The notes below the pieces were generated by a model that saw only the letters and a list, made by a program, of their open reading frames with translations, did not search any database and was not told the origin of the DNA. The position numbers were made by a program, and so were the translations under genes. DNA of 64,000 nt from Lodderomyces elongisporus (taxonomy: Eukaryota > Ascomycota > Pichiomycetes > Serinales > Debaryomycetaceae), in contig NC_083680.1 in assembly GCF_030384665.1 (NCBI RefSeq), positions 529,001 to 593,000 on the forward strand. Reading direction: 5' to 3'. Shown here piece by piece: positions 10,905-21,341 of this stretch; the first letter of the stretch is position 1; each line of letters opens with the position of its first letter.

Positions 10905-11878
10905 TGCTTTGAACTACTGATTAACAAGACAATTTCTTTTTTGGGGTCTTTTTTTTTGTTGGTAAATCCTGGCGTTTTACTTTAGCATCGATGATTCAAA
11001 ATATACATATATACAAGGTTTTGGCTGGGCCATTAACTCGATTGGCGAGACGGGATGATTTATTTTGTTTTTATTTTTGTTTTGCCTTTTATTTTTTTCC
11101 TACTTTTATTGTCATACATTATTACAAACAGTTTTGTTTCCTTTATATATCATGAGTTTTACGTTAGAAATAGATTACATTCGTTAGTACCCATTGGTAA
11201 CATGTTGGAGCACAATCTTGTATTCTCTCTAGTTTCTTAGCCCACCTCTTTTGTTCCTTTGCTCTATCATTGATTCCTTATTTTACACTGAGATTCACTC
11301 GTTATGCTCCATTATTTCAGTCGCACCCTCGACCTAGATTTACCACCATTACCCTTTTCTTTTGTTTTGTATTATTGTTTATGTTTGTTCCTTGTTCTTT
11401 GTTTTTTTTTTTTTTTTTTTTATTCTTTCTTTCTCATGAACCTGTACCTTTCGTTTCAAATGATACATCTCGCGTAGGTCCATTTTTGAAATTTGCTGCC
11501 CGCGACACAAACACAAAGTGCTGCTAATTCTCTTTTTTTTTTTTTTTTTTTTTTTTTCTTCCTTTCACAAACCGGAAAAAAGCAAAACAAAGCAAAGCAA
11601 AGCGAGAAAAGTGTTAAGGAAAGGAAATACCGGCGAAAACGAGGGATTTAGGAATATTAGTTGTAAACAACAAGGACCTCACAATAGACAGTTTGTACAA
11701 CTACTTTTGTTTTAGGTCCTAGCCAGATTTCAGCATACCACGACATCGATTGGCAACCATTAAAAATGGCCCATCACATTGATATACTGTCGAAAAGTAT
11801 GACGTTCTATTTTGGACTGACCTCTTTTGAATTTACAGAATTTACAGAATTTACAGAATTAATATACACTTGAACCAA

Positions 11879-11887
11879 GGGGGGGGG
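11879..11887 (+). repeat. G homopolymer, 9 bases
   Basis: Run of 9 G in the WSC-RPL23 interval, preceded by AACCAA. Confidence 0.9.
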
Positions 11888-12324
11888 TTCTAGCTCAATA
11901 AAGAGAAACACAGTGGCGTTTTAAGGAAAGAAAGAGATGGGAGGTGTTGGAAGAAATTACAATTTAAGCACAGAATAAAAGTATTGGTTGGGTCTTGCTC
12001 TAACTTGTATCTGGATCATTGGCATGATTGAACCACGAGGCTAAACTATGGCTTTTCAATTCTAGAGTGATAAATATTTAATGGATAAAAATCCAATTTT
12101 GACCTCTCTTAATTATGAGCAAATTGAAAGAAAAAAACAGCAATTTTATTACAATAGAACCAAGTTTGTAGATTGTGGATCAGCGATGGTAGTGATGGTG
12201 ATGGTGATGGTGATGTAGTGCGTGTAGTAAGGAACCATAATATTAAATGATTGGCTGCTTACTGCGCCTCCTCTATTTCTGTTTTGTTCTGTTTTGTTCT
12301 GTTCTGTTTCGGTTTGTAACGTAA

Positions 12325-12336
12325 CGTAACGTTACG
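12325..12336. repeat. GTAAC repeat ending in a palindrome
   Basis: Three GTAAC units run into the perfect 12-base palindrome CGTAACGTTACG. The function is unknown; it could be a transcription factor site. Confidence 0.5.
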
Positions 12337-13350
12337 CTAAGTTGTGCTATGTGTGAATGTATGAATAATAGGATATTCAGACTAGAACAAAAAAGTAGGG
12401 AAAGAAGATGGAAACTATAGTCCAGACCGAGATCACAATTTTTATTTCGATGGATTCGTCATTTGTTTACATTTTCCATCTCCTGGTGAAAGGTTTGGAG
12501 GATCCAGTGCATCCTTTGACGTGACGCGTGCTATATCCATGATGCGCATTAGTCTTGTTTCTCTAAAGTTTCCTTTATCCGTTTATATCAAATAAATATT
12601 TATAACCATTTTTTGCGCTTTTTAAGCTAATGGATAAAAATAAAAGTAAACATAGAGAAAACACAACACAACATAAGATAACATAAAAAACACAATAAGT
12701 ATAATAAGAATACAAAATCAAATGTAATTATAAAATGGAGCAAATATACATCGACTGAGCCTTAAACTATTATCTTCAGAAGAATACTGAAACTAAGCGC
12801 AGCAAGGGGAAAAACAGTGAGTTGGGAGGAGGGGGTGTAAGTGACAAAAGCATTTGTTGTGTTTTGCAAGCTGGGTCTAGAACATTGAAAAGAAAAATTA
12901 TACAACGGACTTGCAAAAAAAAAAAAATGGTATTCAAACAATCACTGACCATGGATATACCTTGAATATCTCAGATGAGTTCCATTAATATTCTTTTGGT
13001 TGTATATACGCTTTTATTTATCTTGATTGTCTTGCTTGTTTTAGTTTTCTAATTTTAATTTTCTGTACATTTCGAGTCGAGCGTGTTCGAACAAGTGATC
13101 CGATATTCATTTTACAAAGGAAAAGAGGGGATTCGGTAGAATATAAGGAAAAAAACAAAATCAGAGAAATGTGGGATAGGATTCTATAAACAATTGTTGA
13201 TACTCTATATCTTGATCTCTTCGTTGCCAATGCTCTAACTTTATCACCTTATTATATTGTCTCATCAAGTAGTCGTTGATACAAAGTAATATTTTAACTA
13301 TAGACCAATTTAGTTTATATTGCAATTCTGATATCAAGAGCATCGACTCT

Positions 13351-13371
13351 CACGTGACTTAGATAGGGCTA
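13351..13371. promoter_or_regulatory. Cbf1-like and Tbf1-like sites of RPL23
   Basis: CACGTGAC (13351-13358) is followed five bases later by TAGGGCTA (13364-13371), about 290 bases upstream of the RPL23 start. In Candida albicans ribosomal protein genes are controlled by Tbf1 and Cbf1, which recognise AGGG-containing and CACGTGA elements. The close pairing upstream of a ribosomal protein gene fits that scheme. Site function is inferred. Confidence 0.6.
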
Positions 13372-13657
13372 CAAGCACTACAGATAAAAACGTCGCATTT
13401 ACCATTTAATTTTCTTAATGTCACGACTTTGCTTAAACTATTGAAAAAAAAATCCTTCTCTCTTTCAAACCGCACTTGGTAGCATTCAACACTTTCTAGT
13501 CTCACTCTTGCAATCACAGAGTTTACTCTCGTTTTCCTCTCTGCGCCCACCCTCAGCACGATGGTGCTGTGCGACATACACAAAATTTTTCAACTACTTA
13601 TCAAAGACGAAACCATACTCTAATACAGAAGAACCAACCAGAGCCAAATAATCAACA

Positions 13658-14671
13658 ATGTCAGGATCAGGAGCTTCAGGAAACAAATTCCGTATGTCAG
13701 TATGTGAGATCCAATAATTCTGAACTATACCAATCGAAGGAGTATAATAGAGTAGATTGAACTAGATAGAGATGAAAGGAAAACAGATTTGAAGCAAGAT
13801 GAAATGCCCCTTCCCTCAAAAAAAAAACATAAAGGAAAATTGATGAAAATGCCCAACCCAAGAGATGACTAGATCACCAACCAACATTCATAAACTTATC
13901 GGAAACTCATATGTTTTTCTTGGAAGATTATTTTTATTCTTCCTTTTCTTTCAATATGGATGTACTGATCGCAAACTTTTTGAATGTGCATTAATTTTTT
14001 TTTTAGAGATGAAAGATGGTTGTATACCACTTTTGCAAACAAACCAGTCCTTGGTCCAATCACATTAAAATCAATAATAGTGAAATGCGGCAAGTTACCA
14101 CATCAGTTGCACGATGTGGGGTTTAAATCCTTTCCCGAAAACAAAATTTATCTACATGTACTTCATCACTGGCTATCATACTCCAATTCCTCAATCTATT
14201 ACATTATATTTTGCTTTACTTTACTTTATGTTACTTTGTTGTACTTTATTGTACTTTATTCCTTGCTATAAAAATGAAATACTAACAGTTTATCAATAGT
14301 TAGCCCTCCCAGTAGGTGCAATCATGAACTGTGCCGACAACTCCGGTGCTAGAAACTTGTACGTCCTTGCCGTTAAAGGTGTTGGTGCAAGATTGAACAG
14401 ATTGCCAGCTGCTTCAGCCGGTGATATGGTTATGGCTACCGTCAAGAAGGGTAAGCCAGAATTGCGTAAGAAGGTTATGCCAGCTATTGTCATTAGACAA
14501 TCCAAGCCATGGAGAAGAAGAGACGGTGTTTACTTGTACTTTGAAGACAATGCAGGTGTTATCGTCAATCCAAAGGGTGAAATGAAGGGTTCTGCTATCA
14601 CTGGACCAGTCGCCAAGGAGTGTGCTGACTTGTGGCCACGTATTGCTTCTAACTCCGGTGTGGTTGTTTAA
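13658..14671 (+). CDS. RPL23: Ribosomal protein uL14 (Rpl23), one intron
   Basis: Joining exon 1 (13658-13699, 14 codons ending FRMS) to exon 2 (14300-14671) gives a 137-residue protein, the same length as S. cerevisiae Rpl23. It is nearly identical over the conserved core ([48 protein letters not shown]). uL14 is a 60S protein at the subunit interface near the factor-binding site. The ATG in exon 2 at 14324 is internal methionine; the family N-terminus is supplied only by exon 1. No CTG codon is used. Expression is probably governed by the sites at 13351-13371. Downstream the SLM gene is convergent. Confidence 0.96.
13700..14299 (+). other. Spliceosomal intron of RPL23
   Basis: This 600-base intron has donor GTATGT at 13700, branch point TACTAAC at 14280-14286 and acceptor TAG ending at 14299. 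It sits after codon 14, the usual position in yeast ribosomal protein genes. No box C/D or H/ACA snoRNA was recognised inside it; the open frames in it are incidental. Confidence 0.95.
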
Positions 14672-14908
14672 GAAGTTTATATATCGGTTTAATTCGTATA
14701 GCATAATAAGATATAAAGTTTTTTAAAAAATAAAACATATTGATTGGTAATGATACTGTATTTTTAATTTGAACCGTAAACTACTAATTACAAATTTATT
14801 GATTTAAACAAGCTGGTTTTATTTTTTAGAGTTGACAAAGGATTAATTACAATGTAGTGTAAAAATTAAAAGAAGAAAAAAGGGAGCAAACAAACACACA
14901 AACACTTT

Positions 14909-17746
14909 TTATTCATCCTTAGTAATGACTATATTGATATCTCCGTTGCCATTGGGTAATCCATGGTCAGCATGCTCAGAATGTTCTGAATGCTGTTGGT
15001 GAGGAGCAGCAATATTTGAACTCTTTAAAGTTGACACTTCATCGGCCGATAATTGCCTTGCCGCGTTTAAGGGAGCACGTATATTGTCATGATCTCCATT
15101 ACCATTCGAATGCTCTTGATTGTTGACTACAACATGGTTTACATTACCTTCTGCTTCGCCATTCTCAGCCTTGCCATTAACAGTCCCATCTGGTGACATT
15201 GGGTATGGCACATCAGATTTTTGCTGTTGGAATAGCTGCTGAGATTGAGGTTGAGGTTGAGGTTGTTGCTGTTGCTGTTGCTGCTGTTGTTGGCCTGGCT
15301 GTTGATAGTTTTGGAAAAATGCAGAACCAAATGGTTGCATCATGGGAGAAGTACTCAATGCTACATTAGCTTGCTGAGGTGAGCTTGGAAAGAATTGTGG
15401 TTGAGGTGTACCAACTTGCTGTTGTTGTTGTTGCTGTTGTTGCTGTGATTGCTGTCCATATGGATGTTGCGTCAGATGTTGCATTGATTGGGTTCTAGAA
15501 ATAGATTGACTTGGAACCGAAGGTGTTATGGTATAGTACTGATGTTGCACGGGATCATAAAATTGTTGGGGTTGCGAACTAGGTGGAATGTAATATGGCA
15601 TACCATTTGGTGCTGAGATTGAATTCAGCGGCTGATGTTGTGAAAACTGTTCAGCATGAGATTCAGGACGAAGATTGCTACTATTGTTAAAACTATCAAC
15701 CGGAATCAAATGGTAAGGCTGGTAGTGGACAGGCAGCTGGCTGCGCGCTTGACGATATTGTTGCTCTTGTTCTTGCAAACTTTGCTGTGGCTGCAATTGC
15801 TGTTGCAGTGACTGTGGCTGTGGCTGTGGTTGTTGTAACTGTGTTTGCGGTTGCTGCTGCTGCTGCTGCTGTTGACTCAATTCCAGTTGATGATGGTCAT
15901 TTTCTTCAGGAACGTATCCGGTATGACTCAATTGACTCTTGTTGCGTTTCACATCGGCATAAGTGTCAACTGGAGTAATTAAAGTTCCATCACTATTGAC
16001 CATGTTTGCTAATCTTGGCGATTGTTTTTGCGAAAACGTTGATGATAACCTTCTTGCATTGGCTATCGAGGTCCCCTGAGAGATTGGCCTTGTTACTGAA
16101 GTATTTTTAGTCCCGCTTCTATGTAAACGTGCAGCTGAGTTATTGGAATCAATTGTTCTTAACGAACGTGTTGGGGAACGAATCGAAGAGTTGCCTGACA
16201 AGGTTTGTGCCAACGCCGCTGAGTTGACATCCTCACGAGATCTATTGGGTAGAATCCTTGCCCTCGCCGAAGGGGTAGGTAAACTAGTTAATTTTTTAAT
16301 ATCATCGAACCAATCAATCATATTCTGGTATGTGTTTGTTCTAAACACCCATTTATGAGTCTTGTGCATTAATGCATTCGCCAGTTTCGAGGTAAGAATA
16401 AACTTGTAAACACCATCAACTTTACCATCATTTTTGGAATGATCACTAACTGCACATGAGTCCAAGGGCAAAGACATCACAGGATGTGGATCTTTCTTAC
16501 GATCATTGGATTTGAACTCATGAATAAATGAACATGTAAGAACATACCACGCACTTGAATAATTTTTGAGAAACTTTGATCTCCTCTCAAGAAATCCTTC
16601 ACGTACCGCAGCGTTTAAATTCGAGTCAATGTTCTTGATGATGAGATCGTGAAAGTGTCTCTTTGGAATGTCCAAATCAATAAAGGTGCCATTTTTTACC
16701 GATGAAGTAGTTTGGTTACCCACAGCACTAACACTAAGATTGTTTGAGGGTAAATTTCTTTCAATGAATGCATTCCATTCAAAGTTATATTCCTTGGCAA
16801 GGAACCCTTCAGTTAAATTGGGAAACAAATAATTATTGAACGTTGAGTTTTCATCCTTTAGTAAGTTAACAAACATGGAGATATAATTTTGTATCTCGGC
16901 AACAACAATACCTTCCAATTGTTTACCTGCATTTTGAAGATTCGAATATGCATCGTAAAGATAATTCTCCTCTTGCAATTGTTTTTTAACTTGTCTATCT
17001 AATCTAATTTTGACTAGATAAGGGTCGTATTTGCCATGTTCTCCTTCATTATGGAATTTATGATCAGGGTCTAGTTTACTAGCCATATCAATTGCTTGGT
17101 TATACTGTCCAATGAGCAGTTTTGTCTCGCTCAACTCTCTAGCCAAATTGTTTTTGAAATCATTTTGCAAGTTTTTGATCTCCTTGATCTTGAGTAGCAA
17201 GTCTTTTCTTAACTCTTCCAATTTGGGAATTATGACTGCATTGATATCTTTCAACGTCTTTTGGGCAAAGGTAACGTTTTGTTGATGGTACTTGAACAAG
17301 ACATTTGGAACGTCTTGAACGGAACCATTACCTACAGGGAGGAAAAATTTCGATATAAGATCAACTTCTTGAGACATTCCACCACTACCTCCAATGTTTT
17401 GGATATTGCCATTGTTACTATTACCATTACTGCTGTTGTTGCCATGATGATGAAGAATACCGGCACCAATATTTGGCGAGCCAGGATTGTTGTTGCTGCT
17501 ATTGTTGTTAGAAGGTAACAGTAGAAGTTGTCTTGCAGTGACACCAAGTGCTTGTTGAAGCCTTGCTTGTTGCTTTATGCTTTCTTCTTGTGCCGTAGCA
17601 TACTCTTTGAAATAGTTGAGCAATTCCTTGATTATAGCCCTCCATGCTGAGAACCTATTGGCCATAACCTCGGTGGGGTAGTCTTGAACATTGACAAAGT
17701 TATAAGGTAGTGAAACCGTGAGCGGATTATGTGCATCATACGGCAT
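14909..17746 (-). CDS. SLM1: Slm1/Slm2-type TORC2 effector, PH domain
   Basis: This 945-residue protein starts MPYDAHNP. An F-BAR-like helical region (about residues 25-330) opens with RFSAWRAIIKELLNYFKEYATAQEE cut across the Slm signature. A PH domain follows at about 378-485 (EGFLERRSKFLKNYSSAWYV to WFDDIKK). Slm proteins bind PI(4,5)P2 at eisosomes and carry plasma-membrane stress signals to TORC2-Ypk1, and are dephosphorylated by calcineurin. The C-terminal half is Gln/Pro-rich and disordered, making the protein longer than the S. cerevisiae Slm proteins (about 650-690). The last residues include INIVIT, resembling a PxIxIT calcineurin-docking site. The frame stays open for 51 codons upstream, including a Thr tract, but has no ATG there. 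Whether it corresponds to SLM1 or SLM2 is not resolved. Confidence 0.85.
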   Translation of the reverse strand: MPYDAHNPLTVSLPYNFVNVQDYPTEVMANRFSAWRAIIKELLNYFKEYATAQEESIKQQARLQQALGVTARQLLLLPSNNNSSNNNPGSPNIGAGILHHHGNNSSNGNSNNGNIQNIGGSGGMSQEVDLISKFFLPVGNGSVQDVPNVLFKYHQQNVTFAQKTLKDINAVIIPKLEELRKDLLLKIKEIKNLQNDFKNNLARELSETKLLIGQYNQAIDMASKLDPDHKFHNEGEHGKYDPYLVKIRLDRQVKKQLQEENYLYDAYSNLQNAGKQLEGIVVAEIQNYISMFVNLLKDENSTFNNYLFPNLTEGFLAKEYNFEWNAFIERNLPSNNLSVSAVGNQTTSSVKNGTFIDLDIPKRHFHDLIIKNIDSNLNAAVREGFLERRSKFLKNYSSAWYVLTCSFIHEFKSNDRKKDPHPVMSLPLDSCAVSDHSKNDGKVDGVYKFILTSKLANALMHKTHKWVFRTNTYQNMIDWFDDIKKLTSLPTPSARARILPNRSREDVNSAALAQTLSGNSSIRSPTRSLRTIDSNNSAARLHRSGTKNTSVTRPISQGTSIANARRLSSTFSQKQSPRLANMVNSDGTLITPVDTYADVKRNKSQLSHTGYVPEENDHHQLELSQQQQQQQQPQTQLQQPQPQPQSLQQQLQPQQSLQEQEQQYRQARSQLPVHYQPYHLIPVDSFNNSSNLRPESHAEQFSQHQPLNSISAPNGMPYYIPPSSQPQQFYDPVQHQYYTITPSVPSQSISRTQSMQHLTQHPYGQQSQQQQQQQQQQVGTPQPQFFPSSPQQANVALSTSPMMQPFGSAFFQNYQQPGQQQQQQQQQQPQPQPQSQQLFQQQKSDVPYPMSPDGTVNGKAENGEAEGNVNHVVVNNQEHSNGNGDHDNIRAPLNAARQLSADEVSTLKSSNIAAPHQQHSEHSEHADHGLPNGNGDINIVITKDE

Positions 17747-17762
17747 TGTAAAAGATGTATTT

Positions 17763-17831
<69 letters not shown>

Positions 17832-18307
17832 GGTGTTGATAAATAAATGTTTTTAGTGTAAACAAGAGTGATGTGGCTGGAGATTGAGAAATTCCTCAAA
17901 TGTTAACTGTAACGAATGTTTGTGTTTCAATAAGGAAAGCAACCTTTTTGTGAGAAAATTCAAAAATTAAAAAACCCAAAAATTAAGAAGTCCAAAAATC
18001 CAAAGATTTATTTTATTTCCAATTGACTCACTTGGACTGAATGTATTTGGTTGAAAAAGAGGACAAGGACGAGTACGAGGACGAGAGGGTGGAGTTGGCT
18101 AAATAAATTTATCCAATATTGAAAGAGTTTCTGATGCTTTTATTTGTCTGTTATCGATAATATAAGTAATAGTCATGTGGTACGATAAAAGTATGGTGTT
18201 GGTTATTCTATAATTAATTGCTGTGAAGTATGTTTTTTTTTTTTGTTAATTTGGTAGTGCCAAGTGAAAATGGCGGAGGTGAGTAAGAGTAGAGAAGAAA
18301 AGAGAGA

Positions 18308-18320
18308 GGGGGGGGGGGGG
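18308..18320 (+). repeat. G homopolymer, 13 bases
   Basis: Run of 13 G following GA repeats, about 560 bases upstream of the SLM start codon. Confidence 0.9.
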
Positions 18321-18610
18321 TATTAGAGTCAGTGATTTTCCATTTGTATTCCTTAACCAAAGCCACTATCAAAAGGAAGGATAAATAGTAGATTCATCAA
18401 CCACAAGATATGATGACACCAGCTGTACAGTTTCATAACCCTAGCACGAGCGTGTCCTACACTTGTATTTATTTAATCTCGTTTCATTTCATAACATTTC
18501 ATAGCATTTCAGGTAATCCTATTTCTGTTTTTTGTATTTTGTTCGTTACAGTATTTACTGAGTAGCAGTAATAATGGTATCAGTAGACGATGAAGAGAAA
18601 GAGAGAATAT

Positions 18611-18630
18611 GTGTGTGTGTGTGTGTGTGT
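18611..18630. repeat. (GT)10 microsatellite
   Basis: Perfect GT dinucleotide array in the SLM upstream region. Confidence 0.9.
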
Positions 18631-19267
18631 GATTAATAAACAAAGACGACAACTTTTGTATTCATAGATAAAATTTCGTAGATTTGATTCGAAATTTCTA
18701 TTGACGATGTGTAAGTTTCTACAATCACTATAAAGGCTGATCCTTTAAAGTACTGTCAACCGACCAAATGGCTCAAGTATTCTATTGTTGTTTCTTTTTA
18801 AATATCCAGCCATCAATATACTATGCAAACTGCACAGGGCGCCGCTATCACACTACCACTACCGCCACAATTACTACTACCGCAACTATTAGCTGCACCT
18901 AAGAGAACTTCGAAACCTTCATCTTAACCATCACCATCACCATCACCATCATCTTCTTCCTCCTCTTCCTCTTCTTTTCTTTCTTTTGTTTTGTTCTTTG
19001 TTCTCCAAATGTACGCTGCACAATGTATAAAAAACCTGCTCTTTTTTTCTGGTCACCTTTCTGCCTTTTCAAATTATTCTCTCTCCACTTTGACGTATTC
19101 AACTCCACAAATAGAACTTTATTCTAAAGTGCACACGTGACAGCCACTTTTTTTTGACAAATGCCATTAAATGGGTTGCGATATATGAAGGAGAAACACT
19201 TTTCAACTAAATGCATCAATAATTTTTCTTTTCTTTCTTTCAGATCATCATCTCTCTCCAATGCCAT

Positions 19268-20872
19268 TTAAAATTGAAGTTGAGGAAGTCCGAATTTGGC
19301 ACAGTACTCTTTGGTTTGATTATTTGGATAATAAGTCAACACACCATCATAATCACTTGATACGGTGGTTTCAAATTTTGCAGGAATAACGAAAAAATTA
19401 TCTGCATCCATCTTGCTCAAAGCCACAATTTCTTTTTCAACAAGTGGTAAGAATTTGCTCAACAATTCTTTTGGATTGCGTAACACATCCATCGGGTTTA
19501 ACCTTGAAAGATTTAGTGTTTCTTCTTTTTCATCTTCATCTTCTATCTCATCCCTGCTAATGAGTATGTTTTCTATAACCCTATTCACTGCAATTGCTCT
19601 TTGATCGTACTGTAGTTGGAAGGTGGCTATACCATCTTTGCCATCAGAACCAGCTCCATCAAATGATGTCTCAATCTCCTTAACAGCGAGGAATTGTCTT
19701 CGTGGACCGCACTTGTCCAACGCTGTAAAGTTTGTCTCGCAATGCTCATGCGACTCCTTAAAGCTATCGCCATTATTATGATTGTTATAATTATTGTTAT
19801 AATTATTGTTATAGTTATTGTTATAGTTATTGTTATAGTTATTGTTATCATTATTATAACTATTATTATCCAATTTCGGCTTTTTGGATTGCTCATTGGT
19901 AAATTCTTGAGCAGCAACAAGTTCAACTTGTCGCTTTAATCTTTCACTATTGTTGACATATCCTGTGACCTCCTCTGACTTTGTATCTTTCGCATCTTCT
20001 TCATCACTCGAGTCCATATCAATCTCAATCTCATTCACATTTTTTACTGTCTTTGTCTGCTCTTTATCTTGCAATTTATTGTTCTTTTTAACAATCCCTC
20101 CACTCTCTTCTAAACCTCTTTTAATCACTGCTTCAAATTTAACATGCAAGTGTGCACTAAACCAGTACCTAGGTCTTAGATGATGTATAAGTACATTATT
20201 TAACGGACTGCCCAACCATCCTTTCTCCAAATCATTTTTAAAGAATGGCTTTTTCCTCAATAATTCATGTTTGTTGCCATATTTAACAATCCCCAGTGGC
20301 CAATCATGACTTAATACCACATCTATGCAGTTATCACTATTCTTTTCGTTTCTCATTAGATACATTTTGATGAATGCTTTTAATTTTTGGTGGTAAACGC
20401 TTCTAACCAGCCTGCCATCAAATGGCAATCTCTCCTCATCTTCAATTTGAATGAGCTCTTCAATAGTATTTTTCCAACTACTTCTGGTATACGATCCATG
20501 ATTCCATATTCCACTCCACCCACATATTCGTAATCCAGCGTATTTCACACATCCAAACTCACCAAGATAATATATATTAGGAGCAACCCAGCCACCATAT
20601 TTCAATTCTTGCAAATACGACGAGGCTTCATGATTACCCCCAATGAATATTGTCAAAACTGGTGCTACACGTTGACCCGTATAATATTGATGGAAGTCAC
20701 CTAACCGTTGATATTTTACCGGAACATTCAATGCTTGAAAATCGGCAGGACATCGCAAAGCCTGGAAATCACCACAGATTAATAAAAGATCGGTGTTTGC
20801 GGGGAGCAGAGAGTATATTTTATTCAATTCGCCATGACAGCATCCCTCAATCGCCACCTTCAACTTTGCCAT
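19268..20872 (-). CDS. DBR1: RNA lariat debranching enzyme Dbr1
   Basis: Dbr1 hydrolyses the 2'-5' phosphodiester branch of excised intron lariats so they can be degraded or processed. The 534-residue protein carries the metallophosphoesterase motifs in order: GCCHGE (residues 10-15), GDFQ (34-37), GNHE (79-82), SHDWP (188-192) and SAHLH (239-243), the last giving metal-binding histidines. The C-terminal block around DKCGPRRQFL is also typical of the family. Between the catalytic part and that block lies a species-specific insert of NNNY tetrapeptides (about residues 338-370) encoded by a 12-base tandem repeat. It is longer than S. cerevisiae Dbr1 (405 residues) mainly because of this low-complexity linker and an acidic stretch. 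Confidence 0.95.
   Translation of the reverse strand: MAKLKVAIEGCCHGELNKIYSLLPANTDLLLICGDFQALRCPADFQALNVPVKYQRLGDFHQYYTGQRVAPVLTIFIGGNHEASSYLQELKYGGWVAPNIYYLGEFGCVKYAGLRICGWSGIWNHGSYTRSSWKNTIEELIQIEDEERLPFDGRLVRSVYHQKLKAFIKMYLMRNEKNSDNCIDVVLSHDWPLGIVKYGNKHELLRKKPFFKNDLEKGWLGSPLNNVLIHHLRPRYWFSAHLHVKFEAVIKRGLEESGGIVKKNNKLQDKEQTKTVKNVNEIEIDMDSSDEEDAKDTKSEEVTGYVNNSERLKRQVELVAAQEFTNEQSKKPKLDNNSYNNDNNNYNNNYNNNYNNNYNNNYNNHNNGDSFKESHEHCETNFTALDKCGPRRQFLAVKEIETSFDGAGSDGKDGIATFQLQYDQRAIAVNRVIENILISRDEIEDEDEKEETLNLSRLNPMDVLRNPKELLSKFLPLVEKEIVALSKMDADNFFVIPAKFETTVSSDYDGVLTYYPNNQTKEYCAKFGLPQLQF
19780..19860. repeat. 12-base tandem repeat coding NNNY in DBR1
   Basis: Repeats of a unit like ATAGTTATTGTT encode Asn-Asn-Asn-Tyr units in the DBR1 linker. 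The unit is a multiple of three, so length change preserves the frame. Confidence 0.85.
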
Positions 20873-21341
20873 TGTGAAAGTAATTTTTTCTGTTTGAATT
20901 GGTTCTATATCAGTTAATCTACATTAAAGCAAGGTTCATTCTTTCTTTCTTTCTTTCATTCTTTCTTTCTTTCTCCCTTTTTTCCATTTCCTCTTTTTTT
21001 TTTTTTATTAAAAAAAAAAAACTGTTATATATGAGTGTAATTTCGTAGATTGAATTTTGTTGCAATTGCAAAACCACTGCTAATAATTTGTCTACTTTAC
21101 CAGAAAATTAGTCAAAGGTCCGTAAAGGTCAAAAGATTGATAAATAAGAAAAGAGAATAGAATGGAAATGGAAACACCAACTTCGCAGGAGTTTTTTCTT
21201 GCAGAAACCAACGTATTAACTAAACTTTCAAATACCTACATGTATGTTTCTGTTTATATAAAATATATATTTATATATATATATATATATAACCTTTTAT
21301 TTATCTATGAGAACAATACGTAAACAAAGTTTGAAGCTATT
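20873..21341. other. DBR1 upstream and MCR1 3' region
   Basis: Spacer with a TTCTTTCTTTC array near 20940-20975, T and A homopolymers near 21000 and a TA-rich stretch near 21270-21291. No gene is seen. Confidence 0.6.

Larger units (their letters stand above)
10905..13350. other. Gene-free interval between WSC gene and RPL23
   Basis: No credible protein or RNA gene is seen. Contents include T tracts at 11400-11422 and 11530-11557, direct repeats of TTTACAGAAT at about 11830-11860, a GTGATG repeat near 12190-12215, GTAAC repeats at 12316-12336 and an ACGCGT site at 12524. A 14-base sequence, TAATGGATAAAAAT, occurs near both 12077 and 12626. The right end is RPL23 promoter. Confidence 0.55.
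17747..19267. other. Interval between SLM gene and DBR1
   Basis: This is the upstream region of the SLM gene. A TTG trinucleotide array (about 17764-17817) passing into GGT repeats lies 20-90 bases before the start codon and would be in its leader. Other contents are a G tract at 18308-18320, a (GT)10 array at 18611-18630, and CACGTGAC at 19134-19141. A 34-codon plus-strand frame begins at 18823, built from CTA/CCA/CCG-type repeats, and is not a convincing gene. Confidence 0.6.

Noticed and set aside
11700..11815. Two short hairpins suggesting an H/ACA snoRNA
   Set aside because: Stems of five base pairs only, with no convincing H box or ACA placement.
13569..13760. 63-codon frame spanning the start of RPL23
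   Set aside because: It is in a different frame from RPL23 exon 1 and runs into the intron.
14324..14671. RPL23 as an intronless 115-residue protein from the ATG in exon 2
   Set aside because: The missing family N-terminus is found upstream at 13658 with perfect splice signals.
18410..18416. ATGATGA as a snoRNA box C
   Set aside because: The nearest CTGA is about 150 bases away and no terminal stem is seen.
18823..18927. 34-codon plus-strand frame starting MQTAQGAA
   Set aside because: Mostly CTA/CCA/CCG-type repeat; no support as a gene.
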